Shown here: in pieces, positions 25,346-34,464 of the stretch
Layout: each line of letters begins with the position of its first letter
How positions within the stretch are numbered: the first letter of the stretch is position 1
The notes under the pieces: model-generated
Told to the model about the DNA's origin: nothing
The model's database searches: none
The model's input: only the letters and a program-made list of their open reading frames with translations
Source of the DNA: DATARH01 sp963734125
GTDB taxonomy: Bacteria > Pseudomonadota > Alphaproteobacteria > ATCC43930 > CGMCC-115725
Direction of reading: 5' to 3'
Length of the DNA stretch: 64,000 nt
Assembly (NCBI GenBank): GCA_963734125.1
Contig: CAVTGB010000079.1
Coordinates: forward strand, 1-64,000
Made by a program: the position numbers and the translations under genes

Positions 25346-27864
25346 CCGAGCGGGAAGCGGCCGGTTCACCGCGAGCCGGGCCGAGCCGCCGCCGGCTCGC
25401 CACGCAGTTGCGGCTGGCGCGCGCCGCGCTTCTATGGGAACGGGTATGGCCGGCGGCTTGGCCGGGGCTGTGCGTCCTCGGCACCCTTGCAGTCCTCGCA
25501 TTGTTCGATGTGCTGCCGCGGCTGCCAGGTTGGGCGCATGCCGGTGCGCTTGCACTCTTCGCGGTTGCCCTCGCCGGAGCGGTGGCGTGGGGAGCGCGCA
25601 CCGCGCGGGTCGACGCATGGCCGGATCCGGTCATGGCGCGGCGCCGCATCGAAGCGGCGAGCGGATTGCCGCACCGCCCGCTCGAGGCGCTCGCCGACCG
25701 CGCCAGCGCGCCGCTCGACCCTCCAGGAGCGGCGTTGTGGGCGGCGCATCAGCGCCGGATGGCAGCAGCGGTTCGCCGGTTGCGGGTCGGCTGGCCCGCT
25801 TCGGCCCTGGCGCAGCGCGACCCCTGGGGCGTTCGCTCGGTGCTTGCGATCCTGTTGCTCCTCGGTGCGATCGACGCCGGTCCCGATTGGCGGGACCGGG
25901 TGACCCGCGCTTTTACACCGGCGTTCGACGGCGGCGCGTCGGGGATCGCGACGAGCTTCGATTTGTGGCTGACCCCGCCCGAGTACACCGGGCTCGCGCC
26001 GCAATTCCTGCGCGCCGGCGACCGCGAGAGCGTGCAGGTCGCCGCCGGCAGCACGCTCCTCACCCAGGTACATGGCGGCAGTGCCCTGCCGCGCCTGGAG
26101 ATCGACGGGAAAACGCACGATTTCGCCGCGGTCGACAAGGCGAATTTCCGATTTGAAACCACCCTGGCTAGCGGCAAGCTGCTCACCCTGAGCCAGGGCG
26201 GGACGATGCTCGGCAGCTGGCCGATCACCATCATTCCCGACAAGCCGCCGACGATCGCCTTTGCCCGGCCGCCGACGGCGACGCCGCGCGCCGCGCTGCG
26301 CCTCGATTATCGGGCGAGCGACGATTACGGGGTGGAGAGCGTGAAGGCGGTGATCCGCCGCGAGGGCTCCGGCCCGGGCGACGCCCAGGGAGGGGTGCCC
26401 GAGGATAAGATCGAACTCGAGCTGCCGCTGCCAGGGCTGCACCTCAAGGAAGCCGCGGCGACGAGCTATCACGATCTGTCGCCGCATCCCTGGGCCGGCC
26501 TGCCGGTCGAGATCCGGCTCGTCGCGACCGATGCGCTCGGCCAGACCGGCGACAGCGAGACGGTGCACACCGTCCTGCCGGAACGGATCTTTCGCCATCC
26601 GGTGGCACGCGCGATCATCGACCAGCGCAAGGAGCTGGCGAAGGACCCGGGTTCGGCCGAAGCGGTCGCCGAGATCCTCGGCGATCTGAACAAACGACCG
26701 GTGCTCTACGGCGGCGATACTGTGGTCTATCTCGCGCTCAGGCTGGCCGGACTGCAGCTGCGCCACGACGCCGGCAAGGCTTCGATCGCCGCGATCGAAC
26801 AGCTGTTGTGGGACGCCGCGCTGCGCATCGAAGACGGCCATACCTCGCTCGCCGAGCGCGATCTGCGCCGGTTGCAGCAGGCGCTGCAGGATGCCCTCGC
26901 CAAGGGCGCCCCTGACGCCGAGATCGAGCAGTTGATGCAACAGCTGCGGGAGGCGCTCGATCGCTATTTGCAAGCGCTGGGCAAGGAGTTGCAGCAACCG
27001 CCCAACGCGGCGCCCCCCCCTGCGGACCCATCGAGGGTGATCACCCCGCGCGATTTGCGACGAATGCTCGACCGGGCCCGCGAGCTGGCGCGCAGCGGCG
27101 CGCGTAACGAGGCTCGCGAGCTGTTGTCGCAGCTGCAAAGCATGCTCGAAAACCTGCGCACCGCGCGGCCCGGCCAGATGCAGCAAAAGGGCGCCAACGA
27201 GGCGCAACAGCTGATGCGCGGCCTGCAGGAATTGATGCAGCGCCAGCAGCAACTATTGGACCGCAGCTTCCGCGCCCAGCGCCGGCAAAGCCGGCAGAAC
27301 CAGAATGGACAACCGGGACAGCAGCAAGGTGCCGACCAGGCCGATAACGGACAACCCGGCGAGATGGCTGATGCCGCCGGCCAGCAGGAGGGGTTGCGCC
27401 GCATGCTGGGCGAGATCATGCGGCAGCTGGGCGACAGGATGGGCGATATCCCCGCGCCGTTCGGTCGGGCCGAACGGGCGATGCGCAATGCCACCGGCGC
27501 CCTGCAGAACGGCGGGCCGAGCGAGGCAATAGGGCCGCAAACCGAGGCGCTCGACCAGCTGCAGCAGGCGGCGCGCGATTTTGCCCAGCAGCTCCAGCAG
27601 CGCCTTGGCAACATGTTTGGCGACCTCAATGGCGGCGAACTCGGCGCCACCGACGGCAACTCACGCGACCGCCAGCGCTCCGACCCGTTCGGCCGACCGA
27701 TGTCAAACAATGGCACCATCGATCAGGGCGACGTCAAAATTCCCGACGCCAGCCTTTTGCAGAAATCGCGACAGATTCTCGATGAATTGCGCCGTCGCGC
27801 CGGTGAGCGTTCCCGGCCGCAGATCGAACTCGATTATATCGACCGCCTGCTGAAGCGGTTCTGA
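25342..27864 (+). CDS. TIGR02302/DUF4175 family large membrane protein
   Basis: An 840-residue protein of the TIGR02302 family found next to lysA/argH in alphaproteobacteria. Two N-terminal transmembrane segments (residues ~32-75) and a third near 175-190 are followed by a large presumably periplasmic part with beta-rich repeats. The long C-terminal region (residues ~520-800) is Gln/Asn/Arg-rich and helical (LLSQLQSMLENL, QQKGANEAQQLM). The conserved end is LLQKSRQILDELRRRAGERS followed by RPQIELDYIDRLLKRF. It starts at GTG 25342 overlapping the lysA stop. Its function is unknown; an envelope role is likely from topology. Confidence 0.88.
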   Translation: MTEREAAGSPRAGPSRRRLATQLRLARAALLWERVWPAAWPGLCVLGTLAVLALFDVLPRLPGWAHAGALALFAVALAGAVAWGARTARVDAWPDPVMARRRIEAASGLPHRPLEALADRASAPLDPPGAALWAAHQRRMAAAVRRLRVGWPASALAQRDPWGVRSVLAILLLLGAIDAGPDWRDRVTRAFTPAFDGGASGIATSFDLWLTPPEYTGLAPQFLRAGDRESVQVAAGSTLLTQVHGGSALPRLEIDGKTHDFAAVDKANFRFETTLASGKLLTLSQGGTMLGSWPITIIPDKPPTIAFARPPTATPRAALRLDYRASDDYGVESVKAVIRREGSGPGDAQGGVPEDKIELELPLPGLHLKEAAATSYHDLSPHPWAGLPVEIRLVATDALGQTGDSETVHTVLPERIFRHPVARAIIDQRKELAKDPGSAEAVAEILGDLNKRPVLYGGDTVVYLALRLAGLQLRHDAGKASIAAIEQLLWDAALRIEDGHTSLAERDLRRLQQALQDALAKGAPDAEIEQLMQQLREALDRYLQALGKELQQPPNAAPPPADPSRVITPRDLRRMLDRARELARSGARNEARELLSQLQSMLENLRTARPGQMQQKGANEAQQLMRGLQELMQRQQQLLDRSFRAQRRQSRQNQNGQPGQQQGADQADNGQPGEMADAAGQQEGLRRMLGEIMRQLGDRMGDIPAPFGRAERAMRNATGALQNGGPSEAIGPQTEALDQLQQAARDFAQQLQQRLGNMFGDLNGGELGATDGNSRDRQRSDPFGRPMSNNGTIDQGDVKIPDASLLQKSRQILDELRRRAGERSRPQIELDYIDRLLKRF

Positions 27865-28069
27865 GCGGGATCCTGCGGTGCATGCGGCTCGCACCGGGTC
27901 GGTCCCCGCCGGTCGATTAGCCGCAGGAGCAAACTCCAACCACCCGGAGATACCGCCTTGACTTGGCAACTCGTGGTCGGCAGGGTCGCGGCGGTCTCGA
28001 CAACAGGGACAACGGGGAGGACGGCGCGCATGCACGACCCGGGCGTGTTGCCGACAGCTGCGAGGGGCC

Positions 28070-28942
28070 GTGGTTAGCGCCGAGCTTGCAGCGGCCGACG
28101 GGCCGTTCAGCGGGGCCGCCTTGCGCGCACCTTTGCTTGAGATCCGCGACATCGCACTGCGCTTTGGCGGTATAATCGCGCTCGACGGGGTCTCCTTTGC
28201 CCTCCATGAGGGTGAAATTTTGGGCCTGATCGGCCCGAACGGCGCCGGCAAGACGACGCTGTTCAACTGCGTCAGCCGGCTCTATACGCCCAATCGCGGC
28301 GACATCCTCTTTGAAGGCCGTTCGATGCTGACGCGGCCGCCCCACCAGATCGCCGAGCTCGGCATCGGGCGGACCTTCCAGAACCTCGCGTTGTTCGCGC
28401 CGCAATCGGTGCTCGACAATGTCCGCATCGGCGCCCATGCCCATAGCCGCGGCAATTTTCTCGGCGATACGTTGCGCCTGCCGAGCGTTCGCCGGCACGA
28501 CGCAGCACTCAGCGAGACCGCGTGGTCGCTGCTCCACATGCTCGATCTCGAAGAGGTCGCCCTGCGCCCCGCCGGCGGGCTGCCGCTCGGCACGCGCAAG
28601 CGGGTCGAACTGGCCCGGGCGCTCGCCGGAAAGCCGAAGCTGCTGCTGCTCGACGAGCCGGCGGGTGGGCTCAACCACCGGGAGGTGGGCGAACTCGGCG
28701 CCCTCATTCGCCGGGTCCGCGACGAGCGCCAAGTCACCGTGCTGCTCGTCGAGCATCACATGAACCTGGTGATGTCGGTGTCCGACAAGGTCGTCGCGCT
28801 CGATTTCGGGCGCAAAATTGCCGAGGGTACGCCGGCCGAGGTACAGCAGGACGAGGCGGTGATCCGCGCCTATCTGGGCACCGGGCCGAAGACGGTTTCG
28901 GAGCGGCCCGCCGGCGGAACTGAGCGGGAACCCGCCCGATGA
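28070..28942 (+). CDS. livG: branched-chain-type ABC transporter ATP-binding protein LivG
   Basis: One of the two ATPases of a LIV/HAAT-type importer. Walker A GLIGPNGAGKTT, Q-loop GRTFQNLALF, the signature region LPLGTRKRVELARAL, Walker B LLLLDEPAGGL, and the H-loop VEHHMNLVM are present, with the family tail DFGRKIAEGTPAEVQ. It starts at GTG 28070. It overlaps livF by ATGA and begins the operon livG-livF-livH-livM-binding protein. The substrate may be branched-chain amino acids, amides or urea-like compounds and cannot be told from the ATPase. Confidence 0.92.
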   Translation: MVSAELAAADGPFSGAALRAPLLEIRDIALRFGGIIALDGVSFALHEGEILGLIGPNGAGKTTLFNCVSRLYTPNRGDILFEGRSMLTRPPHQIAELGIGRTFQNLALFAPQSVLDNVRIGAHAHSRGNFLGDTLRLPSVRRHDAALSETAWSLLHMLDLEEVALRPAGGLPLGTRKRVELARALAGKPKLLLLDEPAGGLNHREVGELGALIRRVRDERQVTVLLVEHHMNLVMSVSDKVVALDFGRKIAEGTPAEVQQDEAVIRAYLGTGPKTVSERPAGGTEREPAR

Positions 28943-29647
28943 TGCTCGAGGTCGCCAATCTCGACGCGTTCTATGGCGAAATCCAAGCGCTGTTCGGGGT
29001 CGCTTTCGCTCTCGACGAGGGGCGGGTGTGCACCCTCCTGGGGGCCAACGGCGCCGGCAAAACGACGGTGCTGCGCGCGCTCTGCGGCATGGTGCGCACC
29101 GGCGGCGACATCCGCTTCGCCGGCGAGCGGATCACCGGCTGGGCGACCGAGGATATCGTGCGCCTCGGCATCGCCCACGTGCCTGAAGGCCGCGGCACAT
29201 TTCTGCGCGTCACGGTCGAAGAAAACCTGCAGCTCGGCGCGATGATCCGCCACGACCGGGCCGGCATCGCCGCGGATATCGAGCAGGTGTACACGCATTT
29301 TCCGCGCCTCAAGGAACGGCGCGGACAGCAGGCTGGGACGCTGTCGGGCGGCGAGCAGCAGATGCTGGCGGTCGGCCGCGGGCTGATGCTGCGGCCCCGC
29401 CTGATGCTGCTCGACGAGCCTTCCTTCGGGCTCGCGCCGCTGATCATCGAGGAACTGTTCGGGATCCTGCGCCAGGTCAACCGCGAGATGGGGGTCGCGA
29501 TGCTGATCGTCGAGCAGAACGCAACGCTGGCGCTCGACTTGGCCGAGCACGCTTATCTCTTGGAAACCGGACACGTCGTGATGGACGCGCCCGCCACGGT
29601 GATCGGCGCCGACGAGTTCGATCCGCCGCTCCTATCTCGGATATTGA
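28939..29647 (+). CDS. livF: branched-chain-type ABC transporter ATP-binding protein LivF, 3' frameshift
   Basis: The second LIV-type ATPase. Walker A LLGANGAGKTTVLRAL, the LivF-specific HVPEGRGTFLRVTVEENL, signature LSGGEQQMLAVGRGL, Walker B LMLLDEPSFGL and H-loop VEQNATLALDL are intact. Read in one frame it fails to stop and runs ~90 residues into livH. With one extra base removed near 29617, the end becomes IRRSYLGY and a stop at 29645-29647, the classic LivF terminus, three bases before the livH ATG. The break may therefore be an indel error. Corrected length is 235 residues, the family norm. Confidence 0.88.
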
Positions 29648-29650
29648 GCC

Positions 29651-30529
29651 ATGGAATTGCTGCTGCAGCAGGTGATGGCGGGGCTGGCAAACGGAGCGAT
29701 CTATGCCGGCATGGCGCTGTCGGTGGTGATGATCTTTTTGGCGATCGACCACCTCAATTTCGCGCAGGGCGAGATGGCGACGTTTTCCGCTTATGTCGCC
29801 TGGCAGTTGATCGACTGGGGCATCCCATACTGGGTGGCCTTTGTCGCCGTGGTGATCCTGTCATTCGCGGGCGGCGTGGCGATCGAACGGGTTCTGTTCA
29901 AGCCGCTGCATAAAGCGACCATCTTCAGTCAGCTCGTCGCCTTCATCGCGCTTTTCAGCATCCTGAACAGTGCTGACGGCTATATCTGGGATTACACGAT
30001 CAAGACGTTCCCGACCCCGTTCGGCACCCGCCCCCTGTTTGGCAGCGACCTGATCGACGCCCATGAAGCCGGGATGATCGTGGTCACCGCGGTCCTGCTG
30101 GGGTTCCTTTACCTGTTCTTCCGCGGCACGCGGCTCGGGCTGGCGATGCGCGCCGCCGCCCATAACCCGGAATCGGCCCGCCTCGTCGGCATTCGCGTCG
30201 GCTGGATGACGGCGCTCGGTTGGGGCATCGCGGCGGCAATCGGCGGGATCGCCGGGATGCTGATCGCGCCGGTGGTATTTCTCGACCCGAACATGATGTT
30301 CGGCGTGTTGTTGTACGGTTTTGCCGGCGCGGTAATGGGTGGGCTGACCAGTCCGGGCGGCGCCGTGCTCGGCGGGTTTGCGGTTGGCGTCATCGAGAAT
30401 CTGGCGGGCACCTACATTCCCTACGTTGGCCGGGACCTAAAGCTGACGATCGCTCTGTTGGTGATCGTCGCGGTGCTGATGATCCGGCCCGCCGGCGTCT
30501 TCGGCCGCAGCGCAGTGAGCCGGGTATGA
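29651..30529 (+). CDS. livH: branched-chain-type ABC transporter permease LivH
   Basis: Inner-membrane permease, 292 residues, with about eight hydrophobic helices. Family motifs are GLANGAIYAGMALSVVMIF, HLNFAQGEMATFSAYVAW, the EAA-like loop RAAAHNPESARLVGIRVG, and MFGVLLYGFAGAVMGGLTSP. It pairs with LivM to form the channel of the importer. It lies three bases after the corrected livF stop and overlaps livM by ATGA. Confidence 0.93.
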   Translation: MELLLQQVMAGLANGAIYAGMALSVVMIFLAIDHLNFAQGEMATFSAYVAWQLIDWGIPYWVAFVAVVILSFAGGVAIERVLFKPLHKATIFSQLVAFIALFSILNSADGYIWDYTIKTFPTPFGTRPLFGSDLIDAHEAGMIVVTAVLLGFLYLFFRGTRLGLAMRAAAHNPESARLVGIRVGWMTALGWGIAAAIGGIAGMLIAPVVFLDPNMMFGVLLYGFAGAVMGGLTSPGGAVLGGFAVGVIENLAGTYIPYVGRDLKLTIALLVIVAVLMIRPAGVFGRSAVSRV

Positions 30530-31554
30530 CGGCGCCCCAGCAGGATACCGCGGCGTTGACCGCCGCCGTCGCGGCGCCCGCCACCCGCCCGGCGACCCGC
30601 GTTGCGACCCGCCATTGGGTGCTCGCCGGCACTGTGCTGGTCGCGATGGTGCTGCCCCTCATTTTCCAGGGCTTTGTCGTCTTTCAGTTGACCCAGGTGA
30701 TGATCTACGGGCTGGCGATCCTCGGCCTCAATCTGCTGACCGGCTTCAACGGCCAGTTCTCGGTGGGACACGGCGCCTTCTACGGCCTGGGTGCCTATGT
30801 GACGGCGATCCTGATGCAGCGCTACGGCCTCCCTTACTATTGGACGCTGCCGTGCTCTGCCGTAGTGTGCTTTATCGTGGGGTTTCTGTTCGGGCTGCCG
30901 GCGTTGCGCCTGCAGGGCCTTTACCTCGCGCTCGTCACCTTTGCGGCGGCGGTGGCGCTGCCGCAGCTCCTCAAATTCCACGGGTTCGAAGGATGGACCG
31001 GCGGGGTGCAGGGCATCGTCGTCGATCAGCCGGATGCTCCCGCCTTCCTGCATATCGATGCCGACCAATGGCTCTATTACTTCACCCTGGCGGTCGTGCT
31101 GTTGATGTTCGCCGGCGCCGCCAATTTGGTGAAGAGCCGCACCGGCCGCGCCATGATGGCGATCCGCGACCATGAAATCGCCGCCGCCGCTATGGGTATC
31201 AACGCGCCACTCTACAAGACGCTGACCTTTGGCCTCAGCGCGCTCTACACCGGCGTCGCCGGCTCTTTGGGGGCGCTCGCCGTTCAATTCGTCGCCCCGG
31301 ACAGCTTCAGCCTGTTCCTCTCGATCAATTTCCTCGTCGGTCTGATCCTCGGCGGCATTGGTTCGCTGCCGGGCTGTCTGTTTGGCGGCCTGTTCGTGCT
31401 TTACGTGCCGAACATCGCGGCGGAAGTATCGCGGGGGTTGGCCGGCCTCATTTATGGCGTGATCATGCTGCTGGTCATTTTTGTCATGCCATCGGGCGCC
31501 GCGGGGTTTGCCCGGCTTGCCGTCGCGTATCTGTCGCGATCGCGCCATCGTTAA
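30526..31554 (+). CDS. livM: branched-chain-type ABC transporter permease LivM
   Basis: Second permease of the importer, 342 residues, with ten or so hydrophobic segments after an Ala/Thr-rich N-terminus. Motifs are YGLAILGLNLLTGFNGQFSV, GHGAFYGLGAYVTAIL, and the coupling-helix loop RTGRAMMAIRDHEIAAAAMG, followed by SLFLSINFLVGLILGGIGSL. A degenerate copy of its 3' part lies at 32974-33165, between the two binding-protein genes, as the scar of a tandem duplication. Confidence 0.93.
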   Translation: MTAPQQDTAALTAAVAAPATRPATRVATRHWVLAGTVLVAMVLPLIFQGFVVFQLTQVMIYGLAILGLNLLTGFNGQFSVGHGAFYGLGAYVTAILMQRYGLPYYWTLPCSAVVCFIVGFLFGLPALRLQGLYLALVTFAAAVALPQLLKFHGFEGWTGGVQGIVVDQPDAPAFLHIDADQWLYYFTLAVVLLMFAGAANLVKSRTGRAMMAIRDHEIAAAAMGINAPLYKTLTFGLSALYTGVAGSLGALAVQFVAPDSFSLFLSINFLVGLILGGIGSLPGCLFGGLFVLYVPNIAAEVSRGLAGLIYGVIMLLVIFVMPSGAAGFARLAVAYLSRSRHR

Positions 31555-31592
31555 CCACCGGCCTGCGGGCTGGGCTCTGAGGGGAGGTCACC

Positions 31593-32831
31593 ATGAAGCG
31601 TCTTACTCGTCGCACGGTTCTCGCCGCCGCCCCGGCCGCGCTGGCCTTTGGCGGATCAATGTGGGCCGCGCGACCGGCCCGCGCCGCCAAGCAATACGGT
31701 CCCGGCGTCACCGACACCGAGATCAAGATCGGCAATTGCGCCCCTTACAGCGGCCCTGCCTCGAGTTACAGCACGATCTGGAAATGCGAGGCGAAGTACT
31801 ACGAAATGGTCAATGCCGAGGGCGGTATCAACGGCCGCAAGATCAACTTCCTCTCCTACGATGACGCCTACACGCCGCCGAAAGCGGTCGAGATGACGCG
31901 CAAGCTGGTCGAGCAGGACCAGGTATTCCTGGTTGCCAACAGCGCCGGCACCCCGACCAACACTGCGGTATGGAAATACCTGAACGACCACAAGGTTCCC
32001 CAGCTCCTGGTCGGCACGGGGGCCAGCAAGTGGGACGATCCGAAAGGACATCCCTGGACTATCGGCTTTCAACCCAGTTACCTAGCGGCGGGGCGCATTT
32101 ATGCCGCCTACATCCTGAAGAACAAGCCCGACGCCAAGGTCGGCGTGCTCTATCAGGACGACGATTTCGGCAAGGACTACCTGAAGGGCGTCGAGGACGG
32201 GCTGGGCTCCAAGGCGGCCTCGATGATCAAGGTCAGGGCCACCTACGAGACGACCGACCCGACAGTAGACTCGCAGGTCGTTCAGATGAAGGCGGCGGGC
32301 TGCGACGTATGCATCAATACCGCAATTTCGAAATTCGCCGCTCAGGCGATCAAGAAGGCGGCGGAGATCGAATGGAAACCGCTGCACATCCTCAGCGACA
32401 TCGGCAATTCCGTCGCGGGCACGCTGGTGCCGGCCGGCCTCGAGAACTGCAAGGACATCGTCTCCGATTTCTGGCTGAAGGACCCGAACGATCCAACCTG
32501 GAAGGACGATGCCGGCTTCAAATGGTGGCTCGCCTTCATGAACAAGTGGTATCCGGAGGGCGACAAGAAAGACCTCAACAACGTCTATGGGCCCTCGGCC
32601 GCGGCAACTGTGGTGCAGGTGCTCAAGCAATGCGGCGACGAATTGACGCGCGAGAACGTTATGAAGCAGGCAGCCAACCTGCATGATTTTACGGTGCCGA
32701 TGCTGCTGCCGGGCATCAAGATCAACACCAGTCCGACCGATTTCGCGCCGGTCAAGCAGGTCCAGATGGGCCGTTTCACCGGCGAGCGCTGGGAGCTGTT
32801 CGGCGAGCTGATCTCCAGCGCGGCGACCTGA
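31593..32831 (+). CDS. LIV-type ABC transporter substrate-binding protein (copy 1)
   Basis: A periplasmic binding protein of 412 residues with a twin-arginine-like signal (LTRRTVLAAAPAALAFGGS, cleavage after ARA). The mature part has GVTDTEIKIGN, PYSGPASSYSTI, GGINGRKINFLSYDDAYTPP, VGTGASKWDDP, VGVLYQDDDFGKDYLKG and the C-terminal VPMLLPGIKINTSP. It resembles the Leu/Ile/Val- or amide-binding family that includes the long-form HAAT receptors. It follows livM by 38 bp and supplies ligand to LivHM. A second copy (33213) is about 70% identical by eye. Confidence 0.92.
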   Translation: MKRLTRRTVLAAAPAALAFGGSMWAARPARAAKQYGPGVTDTEIKIGNCAPYSGPASSYSTIWKCEAKYYEMVNAEGGINGRKINFLSYDDAYTPPKAVEMTRKLVEQDQVFLVANSAGTPTNTAVWKYLNDHKVPQLLVGTGASKWDDPKGHPWTIGFQPSYLAAGRIYAAYILKNKPDAKVGVLYQDDDFGKDYLKGVEDGLGSKAASMIKVRATYETTDPTVDSQVVQMKAAGCDVCINTAISKFAAQAIKKAAEIEWKPLHILSDIGNSVAGTLVPAGLENCKDIVSDFWLKDPNDPTWKDDAGFKWWLAFMNKWYPEGDKKDLNNVYGPSAAATVVQVLKQCGDELTRENVMKQAANLHDFTVPMLLPGIKINTSPTDFAPVKQVQMGRFTGERWELFGELISSAAT

Positions 32832-32848
32832 GGTCGGCGACTTTCCCA

Positions 32849-32874
32849 TCACCCCCCGCGCAAGCGGGGGGTGA
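32849..32874. terminator. strong GC hairpin after binding protein 1
   Basis: An 11-bp stem (TCACCCCCCGC pairing with GCGGGGGGTGA) closed by a GCAA tetraloop lies 18 bp past the stop of the first binding-protein gene. There is no U-tract, so it may stabilise the mRNA 3' end or act in Rho-dependent ending rather than be a canonical terminator. It lies at the edge of the duplicated unit. Confidence 0.55.
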
Positions 32875-32905
32875 CGATTAGGTCCGATCGAACGCCGCTT
32901 TCGGC

Positions 32906-32970
32906 TACCCGCATTTGGAATAGCCGCAGCTGGTGCACTGGTCGCAATTCTCGATGCGAATGAGCGCCGC
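32906..32970 (-). pseudogene. displaced copy of the nrdJ 3' end
   Basis: On the minus strand this stretch encodes ALIRIENCDQCTSCGYSKCG followed by a stop. That is residue-for-residue the zinc-binding C-terminus of the ribonucleotide reductase gene at 34465. DNA identity with 34465-34530 is almost complete (for example ACCCGCATTTGGAATAGCCG in both). Upstream of the last ~20 codons the similarity stops abruptly and livM-like sequence on the other strand begins. It is the remnant of the right end of a tandem duplication unit. Confidence 0.85.
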
Positions 32971-32973
32971 TGG

Positions 32974-33165
32974 AGGACTGGACCGGCGGGGTCCAGGGCA
33001 TCGTCGTCGATCAGCGAAAGAGCCGCACCGCCGCGCGATCATGGCGATCCGCGACCACAAGATCGCCGGTTCGGCGACGCGGGGGTTGGCCGGCACGGTT
33101 TATGGAGTCATCATGCTCTTGGCGATTTTCGCGATGCCGTCCGGCACCGCCGGCACCGCGCGCTT
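32974..33165 (+). pseudogene. degenerate livM 3' remnant
   Basis: Three short pieces of LivM survive in order: DWTGGVQGIVVDQ, then RKSRTAARSWRSATTRSPV (a frame-shifted form of KSRTGRAMMAIRDHEIA), then RGLAGTVYGVIMLLAIFAMP. They match intact livM at about 31000-31030, 31130-31180 and 31433-31495, with the intervening parts deleted. This shows that a second livM once preceded the second binding-protein gene. Confidence 0.82.
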
Positions 33166-33212
33166 ATCCCCTCTGCGAAACCGAAACGAAGGGCTGTGAA
33201 AGGGAAGCACCC

Positions 33213-34451
33213 ATGACGCGTATTACCCGCCGCACGATCCTCGCCGCCGCCCCGGTGACACTCGCTCTTGGCGCTCCGCTCCTGGCCGCGCGGCCGGCGC
33301 GCGCGGCAAAACAATACGGGCCCGGCGTCACGGACACCGAGATCAAGATCGGCAACACCGGCCCGTACAGCGGCCCGGCCTCGTCCTACAGCACCGTCCC
33401 TAAGGCGCAGGTCGCTTTCTGGAAGATGACCAACGACCAGGGTGGGATCAACGGACGCAAGATCAATTTCATCTCGTACGACGACGCCTATACCCCGCCG
33501 AAGACCGTCGAGCAGGTGCGCAGGCTGGTCGAGCAGGACAACGTGCTGCTGGTTGCCAGCCCGCTCGGCACGCCGACCAATTCGGCGATCTGGCATTACA
33601 TGAACCAGAAGAAGGTGCCGCAGCTCTTTGTCGCCACCGGCGCCACTAAGTGGGACGATCCGAAAAACTTTCCCTGGACGATCGGCTGGCAGCCCAATTA
33701 CCAGAGCGAGGGGCGGATCTACGCTGCCTACATCTCCAAGGAGAAACCCGGCGGGAAGATCGGGGTGCTCTATCAGAATGACGATTTCGGCAAGGACTAT
33801 GTGAAGGGTCTCAAGGACGGCCTCGGCGACAAGGCCAAATCGATGATCGCGATCGAAGCGTCGTACGAGACCACCGACCCGACCGTCGATTCGCAAATCG
33901 TCGGCATGAAAGCCGCCGGCATCGACGTCTTCGTCAACACGGCCATCCCGAAATTTGCAGCGCAGTCGATCCGCAGAGCGGCCGAGATCAGCTGGAAACC
34001 GCTCCACATCCTCAGCAGCATCGGCAGCTCCGTCGGCGCCACGCTGAAGCCCGCGGGGTTGGAGAACGCCAAGGACGTGATCTCGGATTTCTATCTGAAG
34101 GACGCGACCGACCCGACCTGGAAGGACGATGCCGGGTTCAAAACCTGGGTCGCCTTCATGGACAAATATCTGCCCGACGCCGACAAGACCGATGCCGGCT
34201 ACGTCGCCGGTCACTCCCTGGCTGCGATGACGGCGCAGGTGCTGAAGCAGTGCGGCGACGAATTGACCCGCGAGAACGTGATGAAGCAGGCGGCGAGCCT
34301 GCACGACTTCACGGTGCCGATGCTGTTGCCGGGCATCAAGGCCAACACGAGTCCGACCGACTTCGCGCCGCTCAAGCAGGTGCAGATGGGCCGCTTCGAC
34401 GGCGAGAAATGGGTGCTGTTCGGCCCACTGCTCACCGGCGCCGCGACCTGA
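33213..34451 (+). CDS. LIV-type ABC transporter substrate-binding protein (copy 2)
   Basis: A 412-residue paralogue of the binding protein at 31593, with the same twin-arginine-like signal (ITRRTILAAAPVTLALGAP) and the same mature start AKQYGPGVTDTEIKIGN. Differences cluster in regions that could contact ligand: TGPYSGPASSYSTVPKAQVA against CAPYSGPASSYSTIWKCEAK, and IDVFVNTAIPKF against CDVCINTAISKF. The two receptors may therefore have different ligands while sharing the LivGFHM core. The ATG at 33213 is preceded by AAAGGGAAGC. It arose by the tandem duplication described at 32906-33165. Confidence 0.92.
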   Translation: MTRITRRTILAAAPVTLALGAPLLAARPARAAKQYGPGVTDTEIKIGNTGPYSGPASSYSTVPKAQVAFWKMTNDQGGINGRKINFISYDDAYTPPKTVEQVRRLVEQDNVLLVASPLGTPTNSAIWHYMNQKKVPQLFVATGATKWDDPKNFPWTIGWQPNYQSEGRIYAAYISKEKPGGKIGVLYQNDDFGKDYVKGLKDGLGDKAKSMIAIEASYETTDPTVDSQIVGMKAAGIDVFVNTAIPKFAAQSIRRAAEISWKPLHILSSIGSSVGATLKPAGLENAKDVISDFYLKDATDPTWKDDAGFKTWVAFMDKYLPDADKTDAGYVAGHSLAAMTAQVLKQCGDELTRENVMKQAASLHDFTVPMLLPGIKANTSPTDFAPLKQVQMGRFDGEKWVLFGPLLTGAAT

Positions 34452-34464
34452 GGGCGGCGGCGCC

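Noticed and set aside
25432..27252. 606-codon minus-strand frame opposite the TIGR02302 gene
   Set aside because: It is antisense to a well-supported gene. The length results from high GC and lack of stops; no protein family is visible.
29618..29913. C-terminal extension of LivF into livH (324 residues in total)
   Set aside because: The extension is the livH start read out of frame; correcting one base gives the family terminus IRRSYLGY and a stop before livH.
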